The notes: generated by a model from the letters alone, not told the origin. A DNA stretch of 64,000 nt from Actinomycetes bacterium (GCA_023426375.1 JAFAAV010000051.1:28671-92670), one strand, 5' to 3'; positions 17,207 to 26,183 are shown, counted from the stretch's first letter. Numbers and translations: made by a program.

Positions 17207-17650
17207 CTACCGGTCGCGGCCGTGCGGGTCGCGAAGCGCGACACCCGCACGGCACAGCTGCACCCGGACGGTGCTGGCGTTGAAGCCCATCCGCTCGCCG
17301 ACGCTGGCCAGCGACTCGCCCTGCTCGTAGCGGCGGCACATTTCGAGCACTTGTTCCGATGACGGCTTCTCTCGGCGCAACCGCACGCCTCGCTCCCGCA
17401 ACCGCCCAGCGAGCCGCTGCCGGCTCACGCCCAGATCGACAGCGATCACCCGCAGAATCTCGCCGGTCTTGTACCGCCGCTCTGCCTCGTCCAGCATCTC
17501 CGCCGTCAACCGCAAGACCGGGCGCGGCAACGGCCGAGAGGAGGCCGGGCCCGCCGCTCCCGACCTACGGCGGTGACGGATTGCACGGTGCGACGAGACC
17601 GACAACTGGAGGGCCGGGGCAAGGTTAGAGCACTGTCGCGCTACCTCCAC
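17207..17650 (-). CDS. Helix-turn-helix DNA-binding protein, paralogue of 9177-9557
   Basis: The product has up to 147 residues, and the conserved part starts near residue 20. The same two helix-turn-helix units as in the 9177-9557 protein are present: GEILRVIAVDLGVSRQRLAG and GESLASVGERMGFNASTVRV, joined by RLRREKPSSEQVLEMCRRYE. Nucleotide sequence has diverged much more than the protein, so the copies are old paralogues or independently acquired relatives. A 14-base block GCCGGGGCAAGGTT is shared at the 5' side of both genes. The GTG at 17650 is uncertain. It stands at the edge where base composition falls. Confidence 0.7.
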   Translation of the reverse strand: MEVARQCSNLAPALQLSVSSHRAIRHRRRSGAAGPASSRPLPRPVLRLTAEMLDEAERRYKTGEILRVIAVDLGVSRQRLAGRLRERGVRLRREKPSSEQVLEMCRRYEQGESLASVGERMGFNASTVRVQLCRAGVALRDPHGRDR

Positions 17651-17968
17651 TTTGTCCTGAGTCGGGTCATCGTTGACAGATGAGTCGGTAGATGGATGAC
17701 AGAAGGGTCTTGGAACTTTTTGGTTCCGGGGCCCTTTTGTCGTGTCTGGGGGTGGGGGTTCACTGCTGCGTGCGCTCCTGCAATCAGACAGCTCTCAACT
17801 ACACCGCTCTCTCATTAGGCAATGCGATGCTCAGTTACCGCAGAGGACGCATGGCTGACCTACAACTTGAGTAGGACTAAATCCACCCCTGTGCATCATC
17901 ACGATCTTGACCAGGCCATTGAGGAAATCACCATTGACAATGCCCAGCCATGAGGTCACCGTTCTTCC
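17651..17968. other. Intergenic boundary region with base-composition drop
   Basis: No gene is supported in these 318 bases. Near 17706-17737 an imperfect inverted repeat (GGAAC-TTTTTG-GTTCC inside GGGTC and GGGCC) is followed by CCCTTTTG and could be a terminator. From about 17.75 kb the sequence is distinctly less GC-rich than the preceding 17 kb. This is the likely right edge of the accessory region, but no direct repeat or attachment site could be matched because the left edge is outside the window. Confidence 0.4.
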
Positions 17969-18574
17969 ATGACACGTACCGCGCACGTACTGCTCATCGA
18001 CCAGGTTGCCGACTGGGAAGCCGGTCATCTGCTGGCCGAACTCAACACGGGACGATTCATCTCAGAACCGTGGAAGGTGGTCAGCATTGCGGCCACTGAT
18101 CAGCCAATCTCCACGATGGGTGGACTGAAATGGCTGCCCGACATTACGATCCATGACCTAGACCCAACCCAAAGTGACCTATTGATCATGCCCGGCGGAG
18201 TGGGGTGGCAACCGGGGAAAGAGGAGCCGTTCGTCGCCACAGCTCAGCAATTCCTCGATGCTGGCGTCCCCGTTGCCGCGATCTGCGGGGCAACGGAGGC
18301 ATTGGCACGCGCCGGTCTGCTCGACAATCGGCCCCATACCGCAGCCGCGAAGGAAGCCCTCGAAGCAACCGGCTACAAGGGCGGCGATCATTATCTCGAC
18401 CAGCGAGCCGTCGCCGACGGCGGACTCGTTACCGCTGGACCCCAATCTCCGGTGCAGTTTGCTCGCGCGACACTCGGAATGCTCGGACTCATGTCCGATG
18501 AAGTGCTCGAAGCCTACGAAGCCCTATTCCACCGTAGTGATCCGTCAGCGTTCCCTGTGCTGATGTCCATCTAA
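17969..18574 (+). CDS. DJ-1/PfpI-family protein
   Basis: The product has 201 residues with a class I glutamine amidotransferase-like fold. The signature VAAICGATEALARAGLLDN holds the nucleophile cysteine, and LLIMPGGVGWQPG supplies the family's acidic/oxyanion strand. Members act as peptidases, glyoxalases or stress sensors and the substrate cannot be told. Start is the ATG after CTTCC; no strong ribosome site is visible. Two small genes of stress-associated families follow in the same direction, suggesting one transcript. Confidence 0.85.
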   Translation: MTRTAHVLLIDQVADWEAGHLLAELNTGRFISEPWKVVSIAATDQPISTMGGLKWLPDITIHDLDPTQSDLLIMPGGVGWQPGKEEPFVATAQQFLDAGVPVAAICGATEALARAGLLDNRPHTAAAKEALEATGYKGGDHYLDQRAVADGGLVTAGPQSPVQFARATLGMLGLMSDEVLEAYEALFHRSDPSAFPVLMSI

Positions 18575-18613
18575 ACTCGGAGCGCTACCACCGCTCCAAT
18601 CGCAGAGGACCTC

Positions 18614-18964
18614 ATGGCCCAGCACCGCATCTACACCACCAGCTTCGCCAGCGTGTACCCGCACTACGTCACCAAGGCGGAACGAAAGGACCGTACTAAG
18701 GCAGAGGTCGACCAGATCATCTGCTGGCTCACCGGTTATTCCCCCGAGCAACTCCAAACCCAGCTCGACAACGACGTCGATTTCCAGACCTTCTTCGCCG
18801 ATGCCCCAGCCATGAACACTAACCGCGCTCTCATCAAGGGAGTAGTCTGCGGTGTACGCGTCGAAGACATCGAAGAACCCCTCATGCAGGAAATCCGTTA
18901 CTTGGACAAGCTCATTGATGAGCTCGCCAAGGGCAAAGCAGTGGAGAAGATCCTGCGCAGTTAG
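18614..18964 (+). CDS. DUF2200 family protein
   Basis: The product has 116 residues, starting [19 protein letters not shown], with the family core [28 protein letters not shown] and [21 protein letters not shown]2200 proteins are small soluble proteins without known function, possibly with a helical fold. An inactivated partial copy lies at 19699-19881, so this gene has been duplicated locally. It sits between a DJ-1/PfpI gene and a DUF899 gene. Confidence 0.85.
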   Translation: MAQHRIYTTSFASVYPHYVTKAERKDRTKAEVDQIICWLTGYSPEQLQTQLDNDVDFQTFFADAPAMNTNRALIKGVVCGVRVEDIEEPLMQEIRYLDKLIDELAKGKAVEKILRS

Positions 18965-18990
18965 CTCATTCAGAGGGAAGGGTCCGACCA

Positions 18991-19665
18991 ATGACTACCA
19001 ACGAGAACTGGCCTCCGATCGTCGATCGCACTACCTGGAACGATGCCCGAGCCGTCCTGCTGCAGCAAGAAAAAGCCCTGACCCGCATGAAGGACTCGAT
19101 CAGCGCGGCTCGTCGGCGAATGCCCATGGTCGAGGTGAGAGCAGATTATGCGTTCGGAGGACCAGAAGGCACCGTCACCCTGCTCGACCTTTTCGACGAA
19201 CGACCACAGCTGATTGTCCAACACTTCATGTTCGGCCCGGACTGGAAAGAAGGATGTGACGGGTGCTCGATGATGGCCGAGCACATCGGCCCCTTGTCTC
19301 ACCTTCACGCGCGTCGAACCTCGTTCGTCCTCGCTTCACGAGCACCGTTGGGTCGACTGCTGGACTTCCGCCAGCGGATGGGATGGGACCTCCCCTGGTA
19401 CTCAACCGTCGGAGACGAGTTCAACACTGATTTCGGAGCCACAGTGGACGGCGAAGAACGACAAACGGTCAGCGTCTTCCTCCGTAAGGGTGACCGCGTC
19501 TTCCACACCTGGTCCACCCAGGGACGCGGAGAAGAGACGTTCATGCAAGTGTTCGATCTGCTGGACCTCACCCCTTACGGACGCCAGGAAGACTGGGAAA
19601 ACTCACCGGCCGGCACCCCGCAGGAACCGACCTATTCGTGGATGCGGCTCAGTGACAGTTACTGA
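18991..19665 (+). CDS. DUF899 thioredoxin-like family protein
   Basis: The product has 224 residues. The N-terminal helix has EKALTRMKDSISAARRRMPM, then YAFGGPEGTVTLLDLFDERP and FMFGPDWKEGCDGCSMMAEH, where a CDGC pair occupies the thioredoxin-like active site. The end has TPYGRQEDWE and PTYSWMRLSD. DUF899 proteins are predicted thiol-disulfide oxidoreductases. It follows DUF2200 by 26 bases. The remaining low-GC 600 bases downstream carry only remnants. Confidence 0.85.
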   Translation: MTTNENWPPIVDRTTWNDARAVLLQQEKALTRMKDSISAARRRMPMVEVRADYAFGGPEGTVTLLDLFDERPQLIVQHFMFGPDWKEGCDGCSMMAEHIGPLSHLHARRTSFVLASRAPLGRLLDFRQRMGWDLPWYSTVGDEFNTDFGATVDGEERQTVSVFLRKGDRVFHTWSTQGRGEETFMQVFDLLDLTPYGRQEDWENSPAGTPQEPTYSWMRLSDSY

Positions 19666-19698
19666 AGTTGCTCGGTTTAATGTCCTCGAAGTTCAGAA

Positions 19699-19881
19699 CC
19701 GGGCCCAGGCCAAAGTCGACCACCTCATCTATTAGCTCACCGGCTACTTCCGAAGCAGCTACTGGCCCAGCTCGCGCACGACGTCGATTTCCAGACCTTC
19801 CTCGCTGACGCCCTGTCCATGAACACCAATCGTGCCCTCATCACCGGCGTTACCTGTGGTGTACGCGTCGAGGAGAGCGCG
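19699..19881 (+). pseudogene. Decayed partial copy of the DUF2200 gene
   Basis: The sequence matches the DUF2200 gene at 18614-18964 over its middle part, at both DNA and protein level. The Trp codon TGG of the intact gene (in CWLTGY) is TAG here (19733-19735), and a frameshift follows a few codons later near 19750. In the second frame the residues VDFQTFLADALSMNTNRAL and GVTCGVRVEE are still readable. The 5' quarter and 3' end are missing. It is a clear remnant of duplication. Confidence 0.85.
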
Positions 19882-20266
19882 GTGTTGAGACCATGATTCA
19901 TAACGCTACTCGGCGCTTCGGCGTTTGGATGTCTCACTTGATCCTTCCGATACCAAAGTTCATGCCACCGATACCTCGGTATTTCGAGCCGACAACAAGC
20001 GTTGGAAGTTGAAATAATCAAGCCCGAAGAACGATCCGGAGCAAATAGTCTGACCCATAAATTGGGATCACGAATACTACCCTTGGAACACTTGGAACAT
20101 TGTCATATTAATGGGAATCAGCGGCTCCGTTGATAACCCATGGTGTCAGCCCAACCAGGGCTGGACCCTCAATGTTCTCAAGAGAGAGAAACCTTCGGCC
20201 AGGTCGAGTGTCTCTCGAACCACGCCCTGTTTGCCAACCTCGCGGTCGCGGCATTCAGCGTGATGA
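19882..20266. other. Low-GC region with possible gene remnants
   Basis: No intact gene is supported. Near 20200-20275 one plus-strand frame reads as a hydrophobic tail (HALFANLAVAAFSVMIIVFG then stop) that looks like the end of a lost membrane protein, without a start. The rest shows only short A/T-rich stretches. It probably represents decayed DNA next to the DUF2200 pseudogene. Confidence 0.35.
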
Positions 20267-20746
20267 TCATCGTGTTCGGTGGGTGACCGTCCCGAGTCCC
20301 CACGCTATGAGTCCGGACATCGCGCCCACGATCACTCCGGTCAAGAGGCTGGATAAAGCAGCAAAGAGACGCACGATGATTGACTGCACACCGAGATCGA
20401 GGTCCGTCAGATTGCCACCGAGTTGAGGAGGATTCTCACCGAAGCTGACATTCCAGAGCAACTGGTGGCCTATCGCAAGAAACACTCCATAAATGGCACC
20501 AACCACCAACAAAGTGAGGAATGGGTTGGGCACGCGCTTCCACAGTGCGACAACGATCCAAATCAGCGGTGGGAGGAATACGAAAAGTGCATTGAGAAAT
20601 GTTCCCTCGGAGATCAAACCCAAGTCATGGAGCACGACCCGCGGAGCCGCGAGTAGAGCGAGGCCAATAATTGCCATGTATGGCAGACCGAGGACACTTC
20701 GGCGGGAATGAGACGGACGTTGTTGTGAAGAATGAGTGTGTGTCAT
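20267..20746 (-). CDS. Small four-pass membrane protein of unknown function
   Basis: The product has 159 residues: a polar, Ser/His-rich N-terminus (about 20 residues), then four hydrophobic segments at roughly 22-40, 50-68, 74-92 and 125-150. It ends in a short basic tail. It is divergent from the kinase at 20881 and could be linked to it, as small membrane proteins next to DesK-type kinases often are, but no family was recognised. Confidence 0.6.
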   Translation of the reverse strand: MTHTHSSQQRPSHSRRSVLGLPYMAIIGLALLAAPRVVLHDLGLISEGTFLNALFVFLPPLIWIVVALWKRVPNPFLTLLVVGAIYGVFLAIGHQLLWNVSFGENPPQLGGNLTDLDLGVQSIIVRLFAALSSLLTGVIVGAMSGLIAWGLGTVTHRTR

Positions 20747-20880
20747 GCATTCGACCGTAGGGAAAGCCTCCCGACTGGCGCGTCCGTCCCTGAGCCCGAC
20801 TTGACTACGTCAGCAGGCGACGTCGACCGTCGCGTCGTGACGACTATCAGGCTTTGCTCCCCCGGCCTAGGCTGGGGTGT

Positions 20881-22053
20881 ATGAAAGTGGAGAGCACCAT
20901 CAGACCGGACCGGCGAGTACCGCCGAGCTGGATGATTGATGGTCTCCTGGGGTTAGCGGTTGCTCTCACAATGGCAGCGGTGATCAGCGCCAATCATGGT
21001 GGTCGCACCAACCCGGATGCGTTGTCCTATTTATGGGCTACAGGGCTGGGTGCATTGATGCTGGTCCGGCGCCGGTATCCCGTTCTGGTGCTAGCCATTA
21101 CGGTGTTGGGGCTCTTCGCGTACTACGCGGCAGGCTACCCCGCAGTTGGGGTCGCAGTACCGATTGCCGCGGCTCTCTACTCGGCCGCTGAACTCGGACG
21201 GGTGGCCTGGGCAATCGGTGCCGGCATACTCGCCCTGGCGACCAGCGTTTTCTTTCGGCTTGCCGAAGGCCAGGAAGTGTCACTCGTCATCGGTTACGAG
21301 TTTGCCGGTCATGCGTTCCTGATGGCGGGTGCGGTGGCATTGGGGGACAGTAATCGTTCTCGCCGTGCGCTGGTGGCACGGGCACGTGAGGTCGTCGCAC
21401 TAACTTCGGAGCGCGCCCGGCGCGAATCGGATGCGAAAACACAAGCGCAGCACCTCGCCATCGCACGCGACCTCCACGATTCCATTGGACATTCGACGTC
21501 CGTGGTCTCTCTACACGCGGACGTCGCTCGAGAGGCCATCGCGCGTGACGACAGCGTTTCCGCTACAGAGGCCCTACAACTGATCAAGGACACCACGGCT
21601 TCAACCATGCTCGAGTTGCGCCGTACCGTTGCCGTGCTGCGCACGCCTGATCTGCCAGCGCGAGACCCGGCGAGCCTTTCCGACGTACGAGGCCTGATTG
21701 GTCTGGTCTCCGGAGTGGAAATTTCAACGGACATCCACATTCCTGTGGACCTGCCCGGAGATGTGGATATCGCCGCATTTCGGATCATCCAAGAATCACT
21801 GACCAATATCGTGAAACATTCCTCTGCCACGAAAGCCCACATCAGGACTTCCCATCGGGGCGACTGGTTCTGGGTATCCATCACTGACAACGGCGGCCGC
21901 AAAAAATCCGGTGTGAGCACCGCGGCAACTACCGGGCACGGCCTCGAGGGCATGCTTGAACGAGCTACGGCAGTGGGTGGCACCGTAGAGGCCGGGTCAG
22001 TAAGGGACGGGTTCGCTATCCATGCCAAGCTCCCCCTCGACGGGCGATCATGA
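20881..22053 (+). CDS. NarL/DesK-type sensor histidine kinase
   Basis: The product has 390 residues: about five hydrophobic segments, a coiled stretch LTSERARRESDAKTQAQH, the phosphoacceptor region IARDLHDSIGHSTSVVSLHA (HisKA_3) and an ATPase domain with IQESLTNIVKHS and DNGGRKKSGV then GHGLEGM. The ATG at 20881 is preferred because an upstream TTG frame has no ribosome site. Its stop overlaps the regulator start (ATGA). The stimulus is unknown. Confidence 0.85.
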   Translation: MKVESTIRPDRRVPPSWMIDGLLGLAVALTMAAVISANHGGRTNPDALSYLWATGLGALMLVRRRYPVLVLAITVLGLFAYYAAGYPAVGVAVPIAAALYSAAELGRVAWAIGAGILALATSVFFRLAEGQEVSLVIGYEFAGHAFLMAGAVALGDSNRSRRALVARAREVVALTSERARRESDAKTQAQHLAIARDLHDSIGHSTSVVSLHADVAREAIARDDSVSATEALQLIKDTTASTMLELRRTVAVLRTPDLPARDPASLSDVRGLIGLVSGVEISTDIHIPVDLPGDVDIAAFRIIQESLTNIVKHSSATKAHIRTSHRGDWFWVSITDNGGRKKSGVSTAATTGHGLEGMLERATAVGGTVEAGSVRDGFAIHAKLPLDGRS

Positions 22054-22706
22054 CTCGAGTTCTGCTGGTTGACGATCAAGATCTCGTTCGCGCAGGACTA
22101 CGCGCCCTACTCAGCAACGATCCCGACCTGAGCATCATCGGAGAGGCCACATCCGGGGACGAGGCAGTGGCCATGACGCGTCAGCACAATCCGGATGTTG
22201 TGCTCATGGATATTCGCATGCCCGTTATGAATGGCGTCGAAGCTACACGACAGATTCGAGCTGACCCTGATCTGATAAGCACACGGATCCTCATCCTGAC
22301 TACTTTCGATGATGAGGACGAGATTCTGGAAGCTATCCGTTTCGGCGCAGCTGGCTACCTCCTCAAAGACACCCCATCGGGCGAACTCCGCGCCGCGGTT
22401 CATGCTGTTGCAGACGGGGACAACAGCCTCTCGCCAAGCATTGCTCGTCGCGTGATGGATCACATTGCCAAGACGCCCCGACCAATGATCCACAATCAGC
22501 GGCTTGATAAATTAACCGACCGAGAACTCGCGGTGCTGCAACGCATAGCCCATGGTGAGAATAATACGGAAATCGCGGAGGTGCTTTTCATCAGTCCGGC
22601 CACGGCTCGCACCTACGTCAGCAGAATTCTCACCAAACTCCAGGCCCGCGACCGAACAGAACTTGCCATCATTGCCCACCGCTCAGGTCTCTACAGCGAA
22701 GAGTGA
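22050..22706 (+). CDS. LuxR/NarL-family response regulator
   Basis: The product has 218 residues. The receiver domain has VLLVDDQDLVRAG, the phosphoacceptor in VLMDIRMPVMNG, T in ILTTFDDEDE and K in YLLKDTPS. The LuxR domain has LTDRELAVLQRIAHGENNTE and TARTYVSRILTKLQARDR. It is coupled to the kinase upstream. No target site could be identified in the window. Confidence 0.9.
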   Translation: MTRVLLVDDQDLVRAGLRALLSNDPDLSIIGEATSGDEAVAMTRQHNPDVVLMDIRMPVMNGVEATRQIRADPDLISTRILILTTFDDEDEILEAIRFGAAGYLLKDTPSGELRAAVHAVADGDNSLSPSIARRVMDHIAKTPRPMIHNQRLDKLTDRELAVLQRIAHGENNTEIAEVLFISPATARTYVSRILTKLQARDRTELAIIAHRSGLYSEE

Positions 22707-22791
22707 AACAACACGTACGGCTAGGGGCCGAGACCAGTTGCGACTGGCAAGTGGCCGGCTCAGCATGGTCAGCCCAAGAAAGGACCGCAGC

Positions 22792-23895
22792 ATGGTTTCC
22801 ACATCTCGCCTCACCGCAGTCACCACCCTGACCTTCGCGCTGTTCCTCCTGACGTCCTGCACCACCGGCAACGATCAGCCCGGTGAGCCGGCCAGCAACG
22901 AAACGACCGCGGCGTCGTCGTCGTTGGGCGAACCCGAGGTGATCAGCGAGGGGCTGGAGGCCCCGTGGTCCATCTCGTTCCATGACGACACTCCCCTGAT
23001 CAGCGAGCGTGACTCCGCCAGGATCGTCGAACTCGACGACGCCGGTCAGGCTCGCGAGGTCGCCACCGTCGACGGCGTGGCGCCGCGAGGTGAGGGCGGC
23101 CTGCTGGGTCTGGCGGTCAAGGACGACTATCTGTATGCCTATTTCACAGCCGAGGACGCCAACCGGATCGAACGATTCCCCATCACGGGTAACTCTGGCA
23201 ACCTGTCGCTCGACGAGCCTGAGGTCGTACTGGACGGAATCCCCGCGGGCAGCACCCACAACGGCGGGCGGATTGCATTCGGGCCGGATGGTTTGTTGTA
23301 TGCCACCGCCGGAGATTCCGGTAACCGCGAGGACGCCCAGGACAGAGAATCGCTATCGGGAAAGATCCTGCGGATGACCCCGGAAGGTGACGTTCCGGAG
23401 AGCAACCCCTTCCCCGATTCCCTGGTCTACAGCTATGGGCACCGCAATCCGCAAGGGCTGGCGTGGGCGGAGGATGGCACGTTGTACGCGAGTGAATTCG
23501 GGCAGAACACGTGGGACGAGCTGAACGTCATCGAGCCCGGCGGCAATTACGGCTGGCCCGAGGTCGAAGGCATGGGAGACCGCGATGAGTTCATCAACCC
23601 CGTACAGCAATGGGAACCGAGCGAGGCTAGCCCCAGTGGTATCGCCGTCCGTGATGACACGTTGTTCATGGCCAACTTGCGCGGCGCTCGGCTGCACGAG
23701 ATTCCGCTGAGCAATCACGCCGAATCGGTGGAGCATTTCACCGACGACTACGGGCGGCTGCGAGATGTCACCGTAGCCCCGGACGGTTCCCTGTGGGTGA
23801 TGACCAACAACACCGATGGCCGCGGTGACCCATCACCGGAGGATGATCGGATCCTGCGGTTCGCCCCGACCAATAGCTCCTCGCCGAGCAACTAA
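22792..23895 (+). CDS. Secreted PQQ-dependent sugar/sorbosone dehydrogenase-like lipoprotein
   Basis: The product has 367 residues. A signal peptide ends in LLTSC, a lipobox, so the protein should be lipid-anchored outside the membrane. A Ser/Thr/Glu-rich linker precedes a six-bladed propeller of the soluble glucose/aldose dehydrogenase family: RGEGGLLGLAV, GSTHNGGRIAFGPDGLLYAT, YSYGHRNPQGLAW, YGWPEVEG. The ATG at 22792 follows AAAGGACCGCAGC. The family oxidises sugars with pyrroloquinoline quinone. No PQQ biosynthesis genes are nearby, so cofactor uptake or another substrate is possible. Confidence 0.85.
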   Translation: MVSTSRLTAVTTLTFALFLLTSCTTGNDQPGEPASNETTAASSSLGEPEVISEGLEAPWSISFHDDTPLISERDSARIVELDDAGQAREVATVDGVAPRGEGGLLGLAVKDDYLYAYFTAEDANRIERFPITGNSGNLSLDEPEVVLDGIPAGSTHNGGRIAFGPDGLLYATAGDSGNREDAQDRESLSGKILRMTPEGDVPESNPFPDSLVYSYGHRNPQGLAWAEDGTLYASEFGQNTWDELNVIEPGGNYGWPEVEGMGDRDEFINPVQQWEPSEASPSGIAVRDDTLFMANLRGARLHEIPLSNHAESVEHFTDDYGRLRDVTVAPDGSLWVMTNNTDGRGDPSPEDDRILRFAPTNSSSPSN

Positions 23896-23918
23896 TCGAG
23901 GGAATCACCAGGTCACCT

Positions 23919-23937
23919 GCGCCCCGAAGCTGGGCGC
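23919..23937 (+). terminator. Weak terminator-like hairpin after the PQQ dehydrogenase gene
   Basis: GCGCCC (23919-23924) and GGGCGC (23932-23937) form a six-base-pair GC stem with a seven-base loop, 24 bases after the stop. There is no T-run behind it, so intrinsic termination is doubtful. Confidence 0.3.
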
Positions 23938-24019
23938 TTGAAGCGGATTCCACACAGGCATACGTCGAGCATGGCATCCACACCGTTTTCTGGGCCGATC
24001 AGACAGTTACGGTGGACGC

Positions 24020-24643
24020 ATGAAAATCCTCGTGACCGGGTTCGAACCCTTCGGCCAAGACACGAAAAACGCCAGCGGCATGGCGGTCGAGCGATTGCGC
24101 AAGCTCGATTGGGGTCCAGGAATCGATGTCGTCACTGCGATCCTCCCCGTCACCTGGGCTGGCTCGGTGCCCACACTCCTGGAGGCCATCGAAACCCACC
24201 GGCCGCACGCCGTCGTCGCCCTGGGCGAGGCCGGCAGCCGCGCCGTCGTCACACCCGAGCGACGCGCCAGGAACCTCGGTCACGGCAGGATTCCCGACAA
24301 CGACGACGCCGCCCGGTCGCCTGCGCCCCTCGACGAGGGTCCCGAATGGCTCAACTCCCGCATTGACCCCGACTTGCTGGTCGAGGCGATCCGATCGGTG
24401 AACGTCCCGGTGGAGACCTCTGATGACGCGGGTGCGTTCCTCTGCAATGCCGTCTACCGTGCTCTGTTAAGTGAGACCGATCTGCCCGGAACCTTCGTTC
24501 ATGTCCCCGCGGTCCGAACACAAGGAACCGCCACGGTGGGCCGAGAAACTGACCCGAGCGTGGCGGTGTCCTTATCGCAACTATCGATTGAACAACTGGT
24601 CGACGCGGTTGCCGCGTGCGTTCGGCAGATCGCGCGTCACTGA
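24020..24643 (+). CDS. pcp: Pyroglutamyl-peptidase I
   Basis: The product has 207 residues, removing N-terminal pyroglutamate from peptides. The N-terminus MKILVTGFEPFG is the family start. The catalytic triad is readable: Glu in TPERRARN, Cys in AGAFLCNAVYRALL and His in FVHVPAVRTQ. Family length is close to 215. One oddity is ALGEAGSRAVV in place of the usual GLAGGR. Its stop overlaps the end of the convergent permease by seven bases, which leaves no room for a terminator between them. Confidence 0.9.
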   Translation: MKILVTGFEPFGQDTKNASGMAVERLRKLDWGPGIDVVTAILPVTWAGSVPTLLEAIETHRPHAVVALGEAGSRAVVTPERRARNLGHGRIPDNDDAARSPAPLDEGPEWLNSRIDPDLLVEAIRSVNVPVETSDDAGAFLCNAVYRALLSETDLPGTFVHVPAVRTQGTATVGRETDPSVAVSLSQLSIEQLVDAVAACVRQIARH

Positions 24644-25401
24644 CTGATCTTCCTCTTGTAAATCACCACCGCACCGATAATCGCGGCAACCAGGATGCCG
24701 AGGCACCAGGCCACGGAAACCCAGATATCGTTTCCCACGGGCTGTTGAGCGAAAAGGTCGCGGATCGTATTGACGATGGAGGTGACCGGCTGGTTCTCGG
24801 CGAAGACTCGCACCGGCCCGGGCATGCTGCCTGTGGGAACGAAAGCAGAGCTGACGAACGGCAGGAAGATCAGCGGGTAGGAGAACGCGCTGGCACCGTC
24901 CACGGTCTTCGCCGTGAGGCCTGCGATGACGGCCACCCACGTCAAAGCGAGAGTGAACAGCGCGAGTATCCCGGCAATCCCGAGCCAGGCCAATACCCCG
25001 GCTCCCGAACGGAAGCCCATGAGCAGGGCCACGCCCACAACGATCGCCACGGAGATCATGTTGGCGGCCAACGATGTCAGCACATGCGCCCAGAGGATTC
25101 CTGACCGCGCAATCGGCATCGACTGGAACCGTTCGAAGATTCCGTTCTGGGAGTCCATGAACAATCGATACGCGGTGTACGAGATGCCGGAGGCCACCGT
25201 GATCAGAAGGATGCCGGGAAGCATGTAGTTCACGTCGCTCTGCGACCCGGTGTCGATGGCGCCGCCCAGAATGAAGACGAACAACATCATGATGGCGATG
25301 GGCATGATCGCGGTGGTGATGATCGTGTCGATGCTTCGGGTCACGTGACGCATGGTCCGCACGGTGAGCACCGCAGTGTCACTGAAGAAATGCGTGGTCA
25401 T
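24637..25401 (-). CDS. ABC-2 type permease of a drug/antibiotic exporter
   Basis: The product has 254 residues with six membrane segments and the ABC-2 layout: a first pair (about 28-70), a cytoplasmic loop with RLFMDSQNGIFERFQSMPIARS, then four helices. The loop IFERFQSMPIARS is the DrrB-type motif. It overlaps the ATPase gene by four bases and ends against pcp. Together with the ATPase it should form a daunorubicin-type exporter controlled by the PadR regulator upstream. Confidence 0.85.
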   Translation of the reverse strand: MTTHFFSDTAVLTVRTMRHVTRSIDTIITTAIMPIAIMMLFVFILGGAIDTGSQSDVNYMLPGILLITVASGISYTAYRLFMDSQNGIFERFQSMPIARSGILWAHVLTSLAANMISVAIVVGVALLMGFRSGAGVLAWLGIAGILALFTLALTWVAVIAGLTAKTVDGASAFSYPLIFLPFVSSAFVPTGSMPGPVRVFAENQPVTSIVNTIRDLFAQQPVGNDIWVSVAWCLGILVAAIIGAVVIYKRKISQ

Positions 25402-26183
25402 AGCGAAGCCTTCTTCTCATGGTGAGTGCCACCGACGAGAGCGAGAAAGATGTCCTCGAGTGACGGTTGTTTTTCCACGTATTCGACTGTGGGCGCGGGC
25501 AGCAGAGATTTGAGTTCCGCGAGCGTTCCGTTCACAAGTATCCGGCCCTCGTGGAGAATCGCGATCTGATCGGCGAGCTGCTCGGCTTCGTCCAGGTACT
25601 GCGTGGTGAGTAGCACCGTAGTGCCCTGGTGGGCGAGCGCTTTTACCGCGTCCCACACCTCGATGCGGGCCTCGGGATCAAGCCCGGTGGTTGGTTCGTC
25701 CAGGAAGATCACCGGCGGATTGCCGATGAGACTCATGGCAATATCCAGCCGACGCCGCATACCGCCCGAGTAGGTCCCCGCCCTTCGTGAGGCGGCCTCA
25801 TCCAGTGAGAAACGATTGAGCAGCTCATCAGCTATGGCACCCGGGTTGGCGAGATGACGCAACGTGGCCACTAGAACCAGGTTCTCGCGTCCCGTAAGGA
25901 TCTCGTCCACCGCGGCGAATTGACCGGTGAGACTGAACGACTCGCGAACCTCCGCCGCCTCCGTAGCGACGTCGAACCCGTTCACGCTCACGGTTCCTGC
26001 GTCCTTTTTGAGCAGAGTCGCGAGGATCTTGACGATTGTGGTCTTGCCAGACCCATTGGAACCTAACAGGGCAAGGATGCTGCCTTGCGCCACGTCCAGG
26101 TCCACCCCGCGCAGCACCTCAAGTTTCTTGTAGGACTTCTCCAGTCCTCGAATGCGGATGGCCGGGACCGTCTGGGCGGGCAT
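25398..26183 (-). CDS. ABC transporter ATP-binding protein, DrrA type
   Basis: The product has 261 residues with Walker A LLGSNGSGKTTIVKIL, Q-loop in SLTGQFAAVDEILTG, signature YSGGMRRRLDIAMSL, Walker B VIFLDEPTTGLDP and H-loop TTQYLDEAEQLAD, matching DrrA drug-export ATPases. It is translationally coupled with the permease downstream, and one base overlaps the DUF1048 gene upstream. The exported compound is unknown. Confidence 0.9.
   Translation of the reverse strand: MPAQTVPAIRIRGLEKSYKKLEVLRGVDLDVAQGSILALLGSNGSGKTTIVKILATLLKKDAGTVSVNGFDVATEAAEVRESFSLTGQFAAVDEILTGRENLVLVATLRHLANPGAIADELLNRFSLDEAASRRAGTYSGGMRRRLDIAMSLIGNPPVIFLDEPTTGLDPEARIEVWDAVKALAHQGTTVLLTTQYLDEAEQLADQIAILHEGRILVNGTLAELKSLLPAPTVEYVEKQPSLEDIFLALVGGTHHEKKASL

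Noticed and set aside
24020..24070. A GGGTTCGAACCC string that looks like a tRNA T-loop
   Set aside because: It is inside the pcp coding start (Gly-Phe-Glu-Pro); no acceptor or anticodon stem can be built around it.
24637..24643. Seven-base overlap of pcp and the ABC permease ends as a sign of a wrong stop
   Set aside because: Both proteins end as expected for their families, and convergent overlaps of this size are common in compact genomes.
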